DNA of 64,000 nucleotides from contig NZ_CP071795.1 of assembly GCF_017498485.1 (NCBI RefSeq), positions 2,480,001 to 2,544,000 of the forward strand. Reading direction: 5' to 3'. Below, in pieces: positions 25,689-34,583 of this stretch (positions are counted from its first letter, which is position 1; every line of letters starts with the position of its first letter). The notes below the pieces were generated by a model. That model ran no database searches. It saw only the letters and a list, made by a program, of their open reading frames with translations, and was not told the DNA's origin. The position numbers were made by a program, and so were the translations under genes. The DNA is from Polaribacter batillariae (GTDB lineage Bacteria; Bacteroidota; Bacteroidia; Flavobacteriales; Flavobacteriaceae).

Positions 25689-25781
25689 ATGCCAAGTGGT
25701 AAAAAAAGAAAGAGAGCGAAAATCTCTACACACAAAAGAAAAAAAAGAGCTAGAGCAAATAGACACAAGAAGAAAAAGTAA
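25689..25781 (+). CDS. 30-residue very basic peptide, probable ribosome-associated protein
   Basis: ATG to TAA encodes 30 residues: MPSGKKRKRAKISTHKRKKR followed by ARANRHKKKK. Nineteen of the 30 are Lys, Arg or His, like a small ribosomal protein. The coding frame ends exactly at a terminator hairpin, which supports it as a real gene. I recall peptides with MPSGKKRKR starts as widely conserved in Bacteroidota; the newly named large-subunit protein bL38 is one candidate identity, but I cannot confirm it. It lies between the HU gene and rng. Confidence 0.8.
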   Translation: MPSGKKRKRAKISTHKRKKRARANRHKKKK

Positions 25782-25800
25782 GCATTCGCTTACTTTTTCG
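25777..25800 (+). terminator. Intrinsic terminator after the basic peptide gene
   Basis: AGTAAGC and GCTTACT form a 7-bp stem around ATTC, followed by TTTT. The left arm overlaps the stop codon of the 30-codon gene. Confidence 0.88.
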
Positions 25801-25840
25801 TTTATTGTTTAGCGAAAAAAACAAAAGTTCATTGACATTT

Positions 25841-25893
25841 GAAGATTTACAACTGCTAGCGCAGAAAATCTTCGCACGGTATTTAAAAATACC
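25841..25893 (+). promoter_or_regulatory. Possible structured leader of rng
   Basis: Two stem-loops precede the rng start: GAAGATTT (25841-25848) with AAATCTTC (25866-25873), and GGTATT...AATACC (25878-25893). RNase E/G leaders in other bacteria can be autoregulatory; here that is only a suggestion. Confidence 0.35.
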
Positions 25894-25947
25894 TGACAAT
25901 ATTAATCCATCTGTACAATTACGTGCAGTGTTAAAACCAAGTTCAGC

Positions 25948-27477
25948 ATGAAAACAGAATTAATAATTCGTTCAAATTCATCTGATATTGATTTTGCCTT
26001 ATTAAGAGATGGAAAACTTATTGAATTAAATAATGAAACAACTGGCAACAAATTTTCTGTAGGCGATATTTTTTTAGCCAAAATTGGAAAAGTGTTAACA
26101 GGCTTAAATGCAGCCTTCGTAAATGTTGGATACCCCAAAGACGGGTTTTTACATTACCACGATTTAGGCGCACAAGTAAACTCATTAAACTCGTTCATTA
26201 AGAAAGTAAGCACAGGTAAGTATAAAGAATTCACGTTAAAAAATTTCCGATTTGAGGAAGACATTAACAAAGACGGTAGTATTAACAAAGTATTAAAAAC
26301 AGGACAAAACCTGTTGGTACAAATTGTAAAAGAACCAATTTCTACAAAAGGCCCAAGATTAAGTTCCGAACTTTCTATAGCTGGTAGATTTTTAGTTTTA
26401 GTTCCTTTTTCTAACAGAGTTTCTGTTTCACAAAAAATAGAAGATCCAAAAGAAAAAGAACGCTTAAAAAGATTAGCAAAAAGCATAAGACCTAAAGGTT
26501 TTGGCGTTATCTTAAGAACTGTTGCCGAAGGCAAAAAAGTAGCAGAATTAGATAAAGATTTGCAAAACTCTTTAGAACGTTGGAAAACAATGTGTAAGCG
26601 AATTGCAAACACAAACACACCAACCAAAATATTGAGTGAATTAAACAGAGCATCTTCTATCTTAAGAGATGTAATGAACGACTCTTTTACAAACATTGTA
26701 ACAAATGATGAAACACTGAAAGTAGAAATTAAAGAATATTTACAAGAAATTTATCCCGAAAAGGAAAATATTGTAAAGCTGCACAGATCTGCAATTCCTA
26801 TTTTTGAAAAATATGGAATAGAAAGACAGATTAAAACATCGTTTGGAAAAACCGTTTCTATGAGCAAAGGTGCCTATTTGGTAATAGAGCACACAGAAGC
26901 TTTACATGTTATAGATGTAAACAGTGGAAACCGTTCTAATAAAGCAGGTTCTCAAGAAGATACAGCATTAGAAGTAAATTTAATTTCGGCTACAGAAATA
27001 GCACGTCAATTACAATTGCGTGATATGGGAGGAATTATAGTTGTAGATTTTATTGATATGCACAAAGCCGAAAATAGAAACAAACTCTATCAGCACTTAA
27101 AAGAGCAAATGGCTTTAGATAGAACAAAACACAAAATATTACCTCCAAGTAAATTTGGATTGGTACAAATTACAAGACAAAGAGTAAGACCTGAGTTAAG
27201 TATAAAAACTACCGAAGCCAACCCAAATAAAAATGGAGAAGTAGAAGCGCCAATTGTTTTAATAGACAAGATTGAAGCAGATTTAGAAAAATTTATTTCT
27301 AACCCGAAAAATAAAAAGATACAATTACACTTGCATCCTTTTATTGCTGCTTATTTATTAAAAGGCGTAAATTCTATTCGTTTTAAATGGTATTTAAAAT
27401 ATAAAAAGTGGATTACGATTATACCTAGAGATGCTTACACTTATTTACATTATCAATTTAAATCTGTAAAAGATTAA
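25948..27477 (+). CDS. rng: Ribonuclease E/G family endoribonuclease
   Basis: 509 residues, RNase G length with no long C-terminal scaffold. An S1 domain (residues ~35-130; GDIFLAKIGKVLTGLNAAFVNVG, GQNLLVQIVKEPISTKGPRL) is followed by the catalytic core with HVIDVNSGN and RQLQLRDMGGIIVVDFIDM, which carries the metal-binding Asp pair. It cleaves single-stranded RNA in rRNA maturation and mRNA decay. The zinc-link region is present near PSKFGLVQITRQRVRP. A terminator follows directly. Confidence 0.95.
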   Translation: MKTELIIRSNSSDIDFALLRDGKLIELNNETTGNKFSVGDIFLAKIGKVLTGLNAAFVNVGYPKDGFLHYHDLGAQVNSLNSFIKKVSTGKYKEFTLKNFRFEEDINKDGSINKVLKTGQNLLVQIVKEPISTKGPRLSSELSIAGRFLVLVPFSNRVSVSQKIEDPKEKERLKRLAKSIRPKGFGVILRTVAEGKKVAELDKDLQNSLERWKTMCKRIANTNTPTKILSELNRASSILRDVMNDSFTNIVTNDETLKVEIKEYLQEIYPEKENIVKLHRSAIPIFEKYGIERQIKTSFGKTVSMSKGAYLVIEHTEALHVIDVNSGNRSNKAGSQEDTALEVNLISATEIARQLQLRDMGGIIVVDFIDMHKAENRNKLYQHLKEQMALDRTKHKILPPSKFGLVQITRQRVRPELSIKTTEANPNKNGEVEAPIVLIDKIEADLEKFISNPKNKKIQLHLHPFIAAYLLKGVNSIRFKWYLKYKKWITIIPRDAYTYLHYQFKSVKD

Positions 27478-27507
27478 AAAAAGATAATAAGGCAATAATT
27501 TTTTATC

Positions 27508-27546
27508 AAAAAAACCCAAAACTTTTAAAGTTCTGGGTTTTTTCAT
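27508..27546 (+). terminator. Intrinsic terminator after rng
   Basis: AAAACCCAAAACTTT and AAGTTCTGGGTTTT pair with one interruption around a short loop and are followed by a T run. The stem could also serve the convergent nuclease gene. Confidence 0.85.
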
Positions 27547-27583
27547 TTTATAGAAAATTCGAGATTCAAAAAAATGTCTCTTT

Positions 27584-28639
27584 TTATTTTTTTTCTTTAA
27601 TTAAATACATATACACAGGGTAATGGTCCGAGTAACCACCTGTATAACCACCATTAGAAAAACTTCTAAAAGGATACCCTTTGTATTGGCCTCTTTTACT
27701 TGTTAAAAAACGCTTATTAAAAATCATTGCTTTATACATCTTATAGGTCGAAAAATCTTTTTCTCCTTTATCTAAGAGCGGATAAGAAATTAAAATCATA
27801 TCAAAAAGATTAATATTATCTCTATATCCTAAAGTATTAAAACCTCTTCTATGCAAATCTTCATACGGATTGTATATGTCTTTTTCTTCAACATTTTTTT
27901 TTCTACTTTTTGTTTTTAAAACCTTTTTAAAGCTAGAGTTAATTGGGTCGTCGTTAAAATCGCCCATTATTAAAATTTTAGCATTAGAATCTTTGTCTCT
28001 AATTTGATCTATTATTTTGGTGTTTTGATAAGCCGCTTTTTCTCTTAATGGCCTGCTTTTTGCTTCTCCACCACTTCTAGAAGGCCAATGATTAACAATT
28101 AGGTGAATTAATTCGTCATCTAAATAACCAGAAACCAATAATTGGTCTCTTGTATAAACTTTTTTGTTTTCTCTGTAAATATTAGGGTTAAACACTTGAT
28201 GAAATACAGGTTTAAAATATCTTTTTTGATATAGTAAAGCCACATCAATGCCTCTTTTGTCTGGAGAATCGTAATGGATAATTCCATAATGTTTCTTCAC
28301 TAAATGTTTCGATTTTATTAAATCTTCTAAAACACTTAAGTTTTCAACTTCAGCAACTCCTATTATAGCAGGGCTTGTATTGGCTTTGTTTTTACCAATT
28401 TGAGAGATTACGTTTCCTAATTTATCAATCTTATCCCAATAAACTTTAGAACGGTTTGTTTTTAACTCCATCATGGGGCTTGCTTCATCATTAATAGAAG
28501 TGTCGTTTATGGTGTCGAAAAGGTTTTCTAAATTATAGAAAGCAATTGTTCTAATACTATATTGTTTGCCTTTTTTTTGAGAGAAGGTAGCAGAAATAGT
28601 TAATAGAAATAGTAAAAAAGTAACAATATTTTTATTCAT
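27584..28639 (-). CDS. Secreted endonuclease/exonuclease/phosphatase (EEP) family nuclease
   Basis: 351 residues with a signal peptide (TISATFSQ). The EEP fold motifs are all present: IAFYNLENLFDT, the metal Glu in GVAEVENLSVLEDL, NHWPSRSGGEAKS, GDFNDDPIN and SDHYPV. It therefore should be an active metal-dependent phosphodiesterase or nuclease outside the cytoplasm. The ATG at 28639 is used because it gives a clean signal peptide; the longer frame from 28687 does not. It is divergent from a TonB receptor and DUF5689-type lipoprotein, suggesting joint use of extracellular nucleic acid or phosphate esters. Confidence 0.88.
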   Translation of the reverse strand: MNKNIVTFLLFLLTISATFSQKKGKQYSIRTIAFYNLENLFDTINDTSINDEASPMMELKTNRSKVYWDKIDKLGNVISQIGKNKANTSPAIIGVAEVENLSVLEDLIKSKHLVKKHYGIIHYDSPDKRGIDVALLYQKRYFKPVFHQVFNPNIYRENKKVYTRDQLLVSGYLDDELIHLIVNHWPSRSGGEAKSRPLREKAAYQNTKIIDQIRDKDSNAKILIMGDFNDDPINSSFKKVLKTKSRKKNVEEKDIYNPYEDLHRRGFNTLGYRDNINLFDMILISYPLLDKGEKDFSTYKMYKAMIFNKRFLTSKRGQYKGYPFRSFSNGGYTGGYSDHYPVYMYLIKEKK

Positions 28640-28731
28640 TGTAATATAGTTTATGTTTGCAAACATATAAAACAAAATGTAAGCCAAAATTATATAATGT
28701 TATTTTAACATAAGTATTTGTTAAAAAACGT

Positions 28732-28739
28732 TAATTTTG
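28732..28739 (+). promoter_or_regulatory. Promoter -7 element of the TonB receptor
   Basis: TAATTTTG is an exact TAnnTTTG match 46 bp before the ATG at 28785. No clear TTG at -33 is seen. The 145-bp divergent region to the nuclease gene probably holds both promoters. Confidence 0.6.
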
Positions 28740-28784
28740 CATGCATTTTAATGTAAAAATAATATAAAAATTCAAACAAACTTT

Positions 28785-31541
28785 ATGAGAAAATTTTTTC
28801 TATCGATGTTTTTGCTTTTAGGCTGTGTAGCATTTCTACAAGCGCAAAACGTTGTAAAAGGAATTGTTGTAGATGGCGATTCTGAAAATGCTCTGCAAAG
28901 TGTCTTAGTTAGTGTAAAAGGTACAACCATTAGCAAAACAACAGATGCGAATGGGGTATTTAACCTTACAGGTATTTCTAATGGCAGTTATATTGTAGAG
29001 ATTAAATTAGTAGGTTACGAAACACAAAACTTTCCTGTAGAACTTTCTAATAGTGTTGTAGATTTAGGTACAATTTTACTTTTTAAAGACATCACAGAAG
29101 ATCGAGATTTAAGTTTAATAACTATTACAGACGACGAGCTAAACAACGATACCAGTGCTGCCGATAATATTTCTGGATTGTTACAAGCTACGAGAGATGT
29201 TTTTTTAAGATCGGCTGCTTTTGAATTTAGTTCCTCTTTTTTTAGAATTAGAGGATTAGATTCTGGAAATGGAAAAGTGCTTATCAATGGAATAGAAATG
29301 AACAAAATTTATGACGGAAGAGCACAATGGAGTAATTGGGGTGGTTTAAATGATGTTTTAAGAAACCAAGAGTTTAGTAATGGTTTATCGCCATCGAACT
29401 TTACTTTTGGCGGTGTTTTAGGTTCTACAAACATAAATACGAGAGCATCTCAACAAAGACCAGGAACAAGAATTTCGTATTCTTCCTCTAACAGAAGTTA
29501 CCAACATAGAGTTATGGCAACCCATTCTACAGGAATGTTAAAAGGTGGTTGGGCAATGACTTTTTCTGGAAGTAGAAGAGCGGGTTTAGAAGGGTTTAAC
29601 GACGGTACAACCTATAATGCATATTCTTTGTTTGCTTCTATAGAAAAGAAAATTAACGACAACCATAGCCTTAACTTTACCTCTATATTTACACCCAATA
29701 GAAGAGGTAAATCTTCTCCCAACACCCAAGAAGTTTTTAATTTAAAAGGAATCGAATACAACGAATATTGGGGATATTTAAATGGTAGAAAAGTAAATTC
29801 TAGAATAAAGGAAGTAGAAGAACCAATTTTAATGTTGAATCATTTTTGGAACATATCTGAAGGAACTTCACTTCAAACAAACGTAGCCTATCAATTTGGA
29901 AAAATAGGAAATAGTCGTTTAGATTATAATGGAGGTGCAAATCCAAACCCAACTTACTATCAATATTTGCCAAGTAGTTTTTTGGCAGATAACGATAAAG
30001 AAGGTGCTTATGATGCACTACAAAATTTTCAAAATGATGGTCAATTAGATTGGAATACTATTTTTAGCGCCAATATTACAACTGCTCAACAAAACCAAAG
30101 TAACGCCTATGTGTTGTACGAAGACAGAATTGATAGTAAACAATTAAGTATAAACACAATATTAAATTCTGAAATTACAAATAACATCACTTTTAATAGT
30201 AAATTAGAATACAAACAATTACGATCTAAAAATTTTGCAGAAGTTATAGATTTATTAGGAGGAAGTGGGTATTTAGACATTAATCCTTTTGCAGATACAG
30301 AAACAGAAATGCAAAATAATCTATTAAATCCTAATAGAGTTGTAGGCAAAGGAGATAAATTTAAATACAATTATAATATTAATTCAAATATCATTTCTGC
30401 ATTTGCACAAGCACAATTTAAATATAATAAAATAGATTTTTATACAGCGTTTAATATATCTAATACATCTCATCAAAGAGAAGGGTTGTATAAGAATGGT
30501 GGCTATCCAGATAATTCTTTAGGCAAATCAAACAAACTCTCATTTACGAACTATGGAATTAAAGCAGGTGGAACATATAAAATTACGGGACGTCATCTAC
30601 TAGATGCAAACGTAGCATATATTACAGATGCACCAACAGTAAGAAATTCTTTTTCCAATCCAAGAAGCAATAATTTTGAAGTAAGAGATATTACCAGTCA
30701 AAAAATCTTTTCTACAGATGTAAGTTATATTTTAAGAAGTCCAAATTTACAGGCAAGAGTAACCGGTTTTTATACGAAAATAAAAGATGCTACAGATATA
30801 GGTTTTTTCTTTTCACAAGGAGCTAATACAAATACTTTTTTACAAGAAATAGTTACAGATTTAGAGACCAAACATTTTGGAGCAGAATTAGGTTTAGAGG
30901 CACAAATTACAGCAACAATTAAATTAAAAGGAGCAGCAAATATTGCTCAGTACACTTACGATAATAACCCAAATGTAAATTTAACTTCAGCAGATTTTGT
31001 AGTTGCAGATCAAGGAAATGATAATAACCCAGAAGGTATTAGAGAACAAGGAAAAGCAAATTTAAAAAATTATAAATTAGCAGCAGGTCCACAAAAAGCA
31101 TATTCTGTTGGTTTTGAATATAGAGATCCAGACTATTGGTGGTTTGGTGCAACAGCAAACTTTTTCGATGAAGCTTATTTAGACATAAGCCCACTATTAA
31201 GAACGGCATCTTTTTACAAAGATAACGATGGTTTGCCATTTAATAACTACGACCCCGAAATAGCAAAAGAATTATTAAAACAAGAAAAGTTCGATAGCTA
31301 CATGTCTGTAAATTTAATAGGTGGTAAATCTTGGAAAATAGATGATAAATACATAAGTCTATTTGCAACCGTAAATAACTTATTTAATGAAATTTACAAA
31401 ACAGGAGGTTATGAACAAGGTAGAGCATCTGACTATAATAGACTAAAAGAAGATGTTAGTTTACCCATAAGACAATTTGGACCAAAGTATTGGTACGGAA
31501 GAGGTACAACGTACTTTTTAAATGTAAACATTAGTTTCTAA
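28785..31541 (+). CDS. TonB-dependent receptor with carboxypeptidase-like regulatory domain
   Basis: 918 residues. A signal peptide (ending LQAQ) precedes a carboxypeptidase-D-like regulatory domain (NVVKGIVVDGDSENALQSVLV to about residue 100), a plug (about 120-230; FRIRGLDSGNGKVLINGIEMN, NGLSPSNFTFGGVLGST) and a 22-strand barrel ending in Phe (NVNISF). The added N-terminal domain is typical of large-ligand importers in Bacteroidota. It is followed 21 bp later by a DUF5689-type surface lipoprotein and divergent from a secreted EEP nuclease. The cargo is unproven. Confidence 0.93.
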   Translation: MRKFFLSMFLLLGCVAFLQAQNVVKGIVVDGDSENALQSVLVSVKGTTISKTTDANGVFNLTGISNGSYIVEIKLVGYETQNFPVELSNSVVDLGTILLFKDITEDRDLSLITITDDELNNDTSAADNISGLLQATRDVFLRSAAFEFSSSFFRIRGLDSGNGKVLINGIEMNKIYDGRAQWSNWGGLNDVLRNQEFSNGLSPSNFTFGGVLGSTNINTRASQQRPGTRISYSSSNRSYQHRVMATHSTGMLKGGWAMTFSGSRRAGLEGFNDGTTYNAYSLFASIEKKINDNHSLNFTSIFTPNRRGKSSPNTQEVFNLKGIEYNEYWGYLNGRKVNSRIKEVEEPILMLNHFWNISEGTSLQTNVAYQFGKIGNSRLDYNGGANPNPTYYQYLPSSFLADNDKEGAYDALQNFQNDGQLDWNTIFSANITTAQQNQSNAYVLYEDRIDSKQLSINTILNSEITNNITFNSKLEYKQLRSKNFAEVIDLLGGSGYLDINPFADTETEMQNNLLNPNRVVGKGDKFKYNYNINSNIISAFAQAQFKYNKIDFYTAFNISNTSHQREGLYKNGGYPDNSLGKSNKLSFTNYGIKAGGTYKITGRHLLDANVAYITDAPTVRNSFSNPRSNNFEVRDITSQKIFSTDVSYILRSPNLQARVTGFYTKIKDATDIGFFFSQGANTNTFLQEIVTDLETKHFGAELGLEAQITATIKLKGAANIAQYTYDNNPNVNLTSADFVVADQGNDNNPEGIREQGKANLKNYKLAAGPQKAYSVGFEYRDPDYWWFGATANFFDEAYLDISPLLRTASFYKDNDGLPFNNYDPEIAKELLKQEKFDSYMSVNLIGGKSWKIDDKYISLFATVNNLFNEIYKTGGYEQGRASDYNRLKEDVSLPIRQFGPKYWYGRGTTYFLNVNISF

Positions 31542-31562
31542 AAAATATTAAAACAAATTAAA

Positions 31563-33008
31563 ATGAAAACAAATAAATTAATCATCTTAACACTAGCATT
31601 TATTACTAGTATCTCTTTTACTTCTTGTGTAGAAGATGGAGACTTTACTGTGCCACAAAATTTAGGAGAAGAAGAAAATGCTAAATTAAATCTCTTATTA
31701 TCCGATAATACTATAGAAATTAAAACAATTTCACAAGTAAAAGCGCTTTTTTCCTCAGGAGATAACCCTGTAGAAATAACAGATAAATTAGTAGTAAAAG
31801 GCTATGTAACTTCCTCTGATAAATCAGGTAATTTCTTTAAAGAAATTTATTTACAAGACAGTCCAGAGAACCCAACTGACGCCATTAAAGTAGTTTTAGA
31901 ACTAAATGATGCTTACAATAAATATAATATTGGTAGAGAAGTTTATATTAACCTAGAAGGCTTATATGTTGGAGAAACACGTTCTAGAGATGGCGTAACA
32001 GCTATTGGAGGCAAGGCAGATGGAGATAGTTTAGAAAACTTATCTTTAAATCAAGTAAAAGAAAAGATGCTGCGTTCTACAATAACAGAAGAAATTGTGC
32101 CATTAAAACTAACTTTATCTCAAATTAATGAAAGCCATGTTGGTATGTTTGTTCAAATAGATAATGTCGAATTTCCTTCAAATATAGCAGGAGAAAAAAA
32201 TTATTTTGATGAGAATGATAGATTTGATACCAAAAGAACTCTACAAAGTTGCGAAGGTTTTGGATATAGTAATTTCGAATTAGAAACAAGCTCTTTTGCC
32301 AATTTTGCTAGAAGAACTTTACCTAAAAAAGGAGGAACTTTAAAAGCAGTAGTTGTAAAAACATTCGATGGAAGAGATGTAGTTTTAGCTTTAAACGACA
32401 TTACAGATGTAGATATGAACGAAGACAGATGTACACCTTTAAATCCAGCTGACTTTAAAACAAGTTACGAAGAAGATTTCGAGTCAATTGCATCTTCAAA
32501 TCCTTTAGAAGGCAATGGTTGGATTTCTTACGCAGAAGAAGGGCGTTTTAATTGGAGAGTACTTACAACAACTGATAATGGAAATCCAGGAAGCAAAATA
32601 GCTTCTATGGGTGCGTATAATTCTGGCGAACCAACAAACATTGCCTGGCTAATATCACCAAGTATAGATTTAGATGCACAAGATATAGAATTTCTTAACT
32701 TCCAATCGTCAAATAGTTTTTCTGATGATAGCGAGTTAGAACTTCTAATTTCTACAGATTGGGATGGTACAAGAGCAAATATTACATCTGCAACATGGAC
32801 CAAATTATCTGCAAATATTGTTTCTGATGATACAAACTTTAGGAATTGGGTAGATTCTGGAACAACAGATTTAAGCACATTCTCTGGAAATGCACACATT
32901 GCTTTTAAATATATTGGTGGAGATAATAGTGGAAGCGCATCACCTAATACAGGTACTATCGATGGTACGTTTGAGATTGATAATTTTAAAATTTTAGTAA
33001 AAAAATAG
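31563..33008 (+). CDS. Surface lipoprotein, DUF5689-like plus choice-of-anchor-type domain
   Basis: 481 residues; lipobox SFTSC with acidic residues after it, the surface-lipoprotein pattern. Residues ~55-300 form an OB-fold-like DUF5689 region (KLVVKGYVTSSDKSGNFFKEIYLQDS, GREVYINLEGLYVGE). The C-terminal ~170 residues are a beta-sandwich of the choice-of-anchor/DUF5017 type (YEEDFESI, WISYAEEGRFNWRV, AWLISPSIDLDAQ, FEIDNFKI). It is the partner of the receptor 21 bp upstream, probably catching the ligand on the cell surface. The OB-like region would suit nucleic acid or nucleotide binding, which is inference. Confidence 0.82.
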   Translation: MKTNKLIILTLAFITSISFTSCVEDGDFTVPQNLGEEENAKLNLLLSDNTIEIKTISQVKALFSSGDNPVEITDKLVVKGYVTSSDKSGNFFKEIYLQDSPENPTDAIKVVLELNDAYNKYNIGREVYINLEGLYVGETRSRDGVTAIGGKADGDSLENLSLNQVKEKMLRSTITEEIVPLKLTLSQINESHVGMFVQIDNVEFPSNIAGEKNYFDENDRFDTKRTLQSCEGFGYSNFELETSSFANFARRTLPKKGGTLKAVVVKTFDGRDVVLALNDITDVDMNEDRCTPLNPADFKTSYEEDFESIASSNPLEGNGWISYAEEGRFNWRVLTTTDNGNPGSKIASMGAYNSGEPTNIAWLISPSIDLDAQDIEFLNFQSSNSFSDDSELELLISTDWDGTRANITSATWTKLSANIVSDDTNFRNWVDSGTTDLSTFSGNAHIAFKYIGGDNSGSASPNTGTIDGTFEIDNFKILVKK

Positions 33009-33024
33009 TTTTTACTTAACCATA

Positions 33025-33170
33025 AAAAAACGAGACTGCCTCAAAAGTATTAGAATTTGTTATTTCGACTGTAATGGAGAAATCTTATTTATTGAATTTC
33101 AATATTTTAGATTTTTCGACTTTGCTCAAAAATAACAGCTAAATTTACCTTTAAAACGGCCTCGTTTTTT
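33025..33170 (+). terminator. Terminator stem interrupted by a palindromic repeat
   Basis: AAAAAACGAG (33025-33034) pairs with CTCGTTTTTT (33161-33170), extended by GCC/GGC. Instead of a short loop, the arms enclose about 125 bp holding an element with GTTATTT (33059-33065) and AAATAAC (33130-33136) ends and AGAAATCT/AGATTTTT inner arms. It closes the TonB receptor operon. Confidence 0.72.
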
Positions 33171-33189
33171 TATTTTTAAGAATCTAAAT

Positions 33190-33834
33190 TTATGGAGTAT
33201 AAATTTTGTGTTTAATAGCATACATAACCAAGCCAACCCTATTTTTTACATTCAGTTTTGTAAATAAAACATCTCTGTAGCCATCTATGGTTTTCGGGCT
33301 CAAACACATTTTATCTGCAATTTCTTTATAGGTTAATTCCGAACAAGAAAGCTTCATAAAAGCGATTTCTCTATCTTTAAAAGTAATACTGTTTGTTTCG
33401 TTTCCAGAAATAGATTGCATTAATAAATTGGTTACATTTTTGGTGTGAAAAAAACCATTTTCTACAATTTCTAACAACGCATTTTCTAAAACAGATTTTT
33501 CTGTATCTTTTAAAAGATAACCAACTGCACCCGCTTTTAGCATTTGTAAAATAGTAGTGTCTGCATCTTCTACAGACAAAGCCATTACGTTTACATAACT
33601 ATGGTTTTCCGAAATCCAGGCAGTGGTTTCAATTCCATTCATAATAGGCATATTAATATCCATTAAAACAACATCTGGAATGTTTTGTGGAGAAGCACTA
33701 AATTTATCCATTAATTCTTGTCCGTTTTTGCAAGTATATAGCACTTTAAACTTATCAAAAGAATTTACCATACCTGCAATTGCTTGCGACAATAAAGTGT
33801 GGTCATCTACAATTACTACCGAATTTTTTATCAT
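33190..33834 (-). CDS. NarL/LuxR-type response regulator
   Basis: 214 residues. A receiver domain (1-125) has the acidic pocket VDD, phospho-acceptor Asp59 (VVLMDINMP), and the switch Lys in GYLLKDTEKS. A LuxR-type helix-turn-helix (about 148-210) reads FMKLSCSELTYKEIADKMCLSPKTIDGYRDVLFTKLNV. It should be phosphorylated by the kinase whose gene overlaps it by 4 bp (ATGA), and then act on transcription. Targets are unknown; the adjacent membrane protein and lipoprotein are the first candidates. Confidence 0.94.
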   Translation of the reverse strand: MIKNSVVIVDDHTLLSQAIAGMVNSFDKFKVLYTCKNGQELMDKFSASPQNIPDVVLMDINMPIMNGIETTAWISENHSYVNVMALSVEDADTTILQMLKAGAVGYLLKDTEKSVLENALLEIVENGFFHTKNVTNLLMQSISGNETNSITFKDREIAFMKLSCSELTYKEIADKMCLSPKTIDGYRDVLFTKLNVKNRVGLVMYAIKHKIYTP

Positions 33835-34583
33835 AATTTATAATGTATTAAAAGTGTTGTTCCTTTATTTTTTTCTGATGAAAAAATGGCTTCAGCACCA
33901 ATTAATTTGGCTCTATTAGAGATGTTTGTAAGTCCAATTCCTTTGCCACTTTTTTCGGAAGCTAAAAAACCAATTCCATTATCTTGGGCAGAAACAATCA
34001 TTTCGTTTTCTGTATATTTTAAAAGCACATTTAATTTAGAAGCTTTAGAATGTTTAATTGTATTCGAGAAAAATTCTTGTAGAATTCTAAAAATTACAAT
34101 ACTTACTTTTTTGTCGATTTCTTGTTCTTCTCCTTCAATAATTAAGCTAGAATCAATAAAATTAAGACGGTTAAAACGATCTATTTCCAATTGAATTGCT
34201 TCTTTTAAATCAATATTTTTAATTGCCTCTGGATTAATTAATTTCGATAAAGCTCGCACTTCATTTAAACCTTTAGAAATTGTTTGAGAAACTTCGTCTA
34301 TGTTTTCTGGTGTTGCATTTTGTAGCTGAATTTTGGCCAATGTTAAAAGCTGACCAATATTATCATGCAATTCCCAACTAATATTTCGCAGAGTTTCTTC
34401 TCGAATTTCTATTTGCGTTTCTGCAATTTCTCGTTCGAAACGTTTTTGGTTATTTATTTGTTCTTGTAACAAAATATTTTTTCTTTTTTGAAAAAAACTA
34501 AACAACAGCACAATAAGCACAACAAACAATATAATTACAATGGTTGTTGTAAATAGAATTATTTGACTTTCTTCTGACTCCAT
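33831..34583 (-). CDS. Membrane sensor histidine kinase, HisKA_3 (NarX-like) type
   Basis: 250 residues. One N-terminal membrane helix (IILFTTTIVIILFVVLIVLLF) leads through a coiled coil to the dimerisation/phosphoacceptor box ISWELHDNIGQLLTLAKIQLQ, then a HATPase with RILQEFFSNTIKHSKASKL, SAQDNGIGF and GKGIGLTNISNRAKLIG. There is no separate sensor domain, so input may come from the membrane protein encoded just upstream, whose gene overlaps it by 25 bp. The ATG at 34583 is used; the longer frame begins with TTG. Confidence 0.93.
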   Translation of the reverse strand: MESEESQIILFTTTIVIILFVVLIVLLFSFFQKRKNILLQEQINNQKRFEREIAETQIEIREETLRNISWELHDNIGQLLTLAKIQLQNATPENIDEVSQTISKGLNEVRALSKLINPEAIKNIDLKEAIQLEIDRFNRLNFIDSSLIIEGEEQEIDKKVSIVIFRILQEFFSNTIKHSKASKLNVLLKYTENEMIVSAQDNGIGFLASEKSGKGIGLTNISNRAKLIGAEAIFSSEKNKGTTLLIHYKL

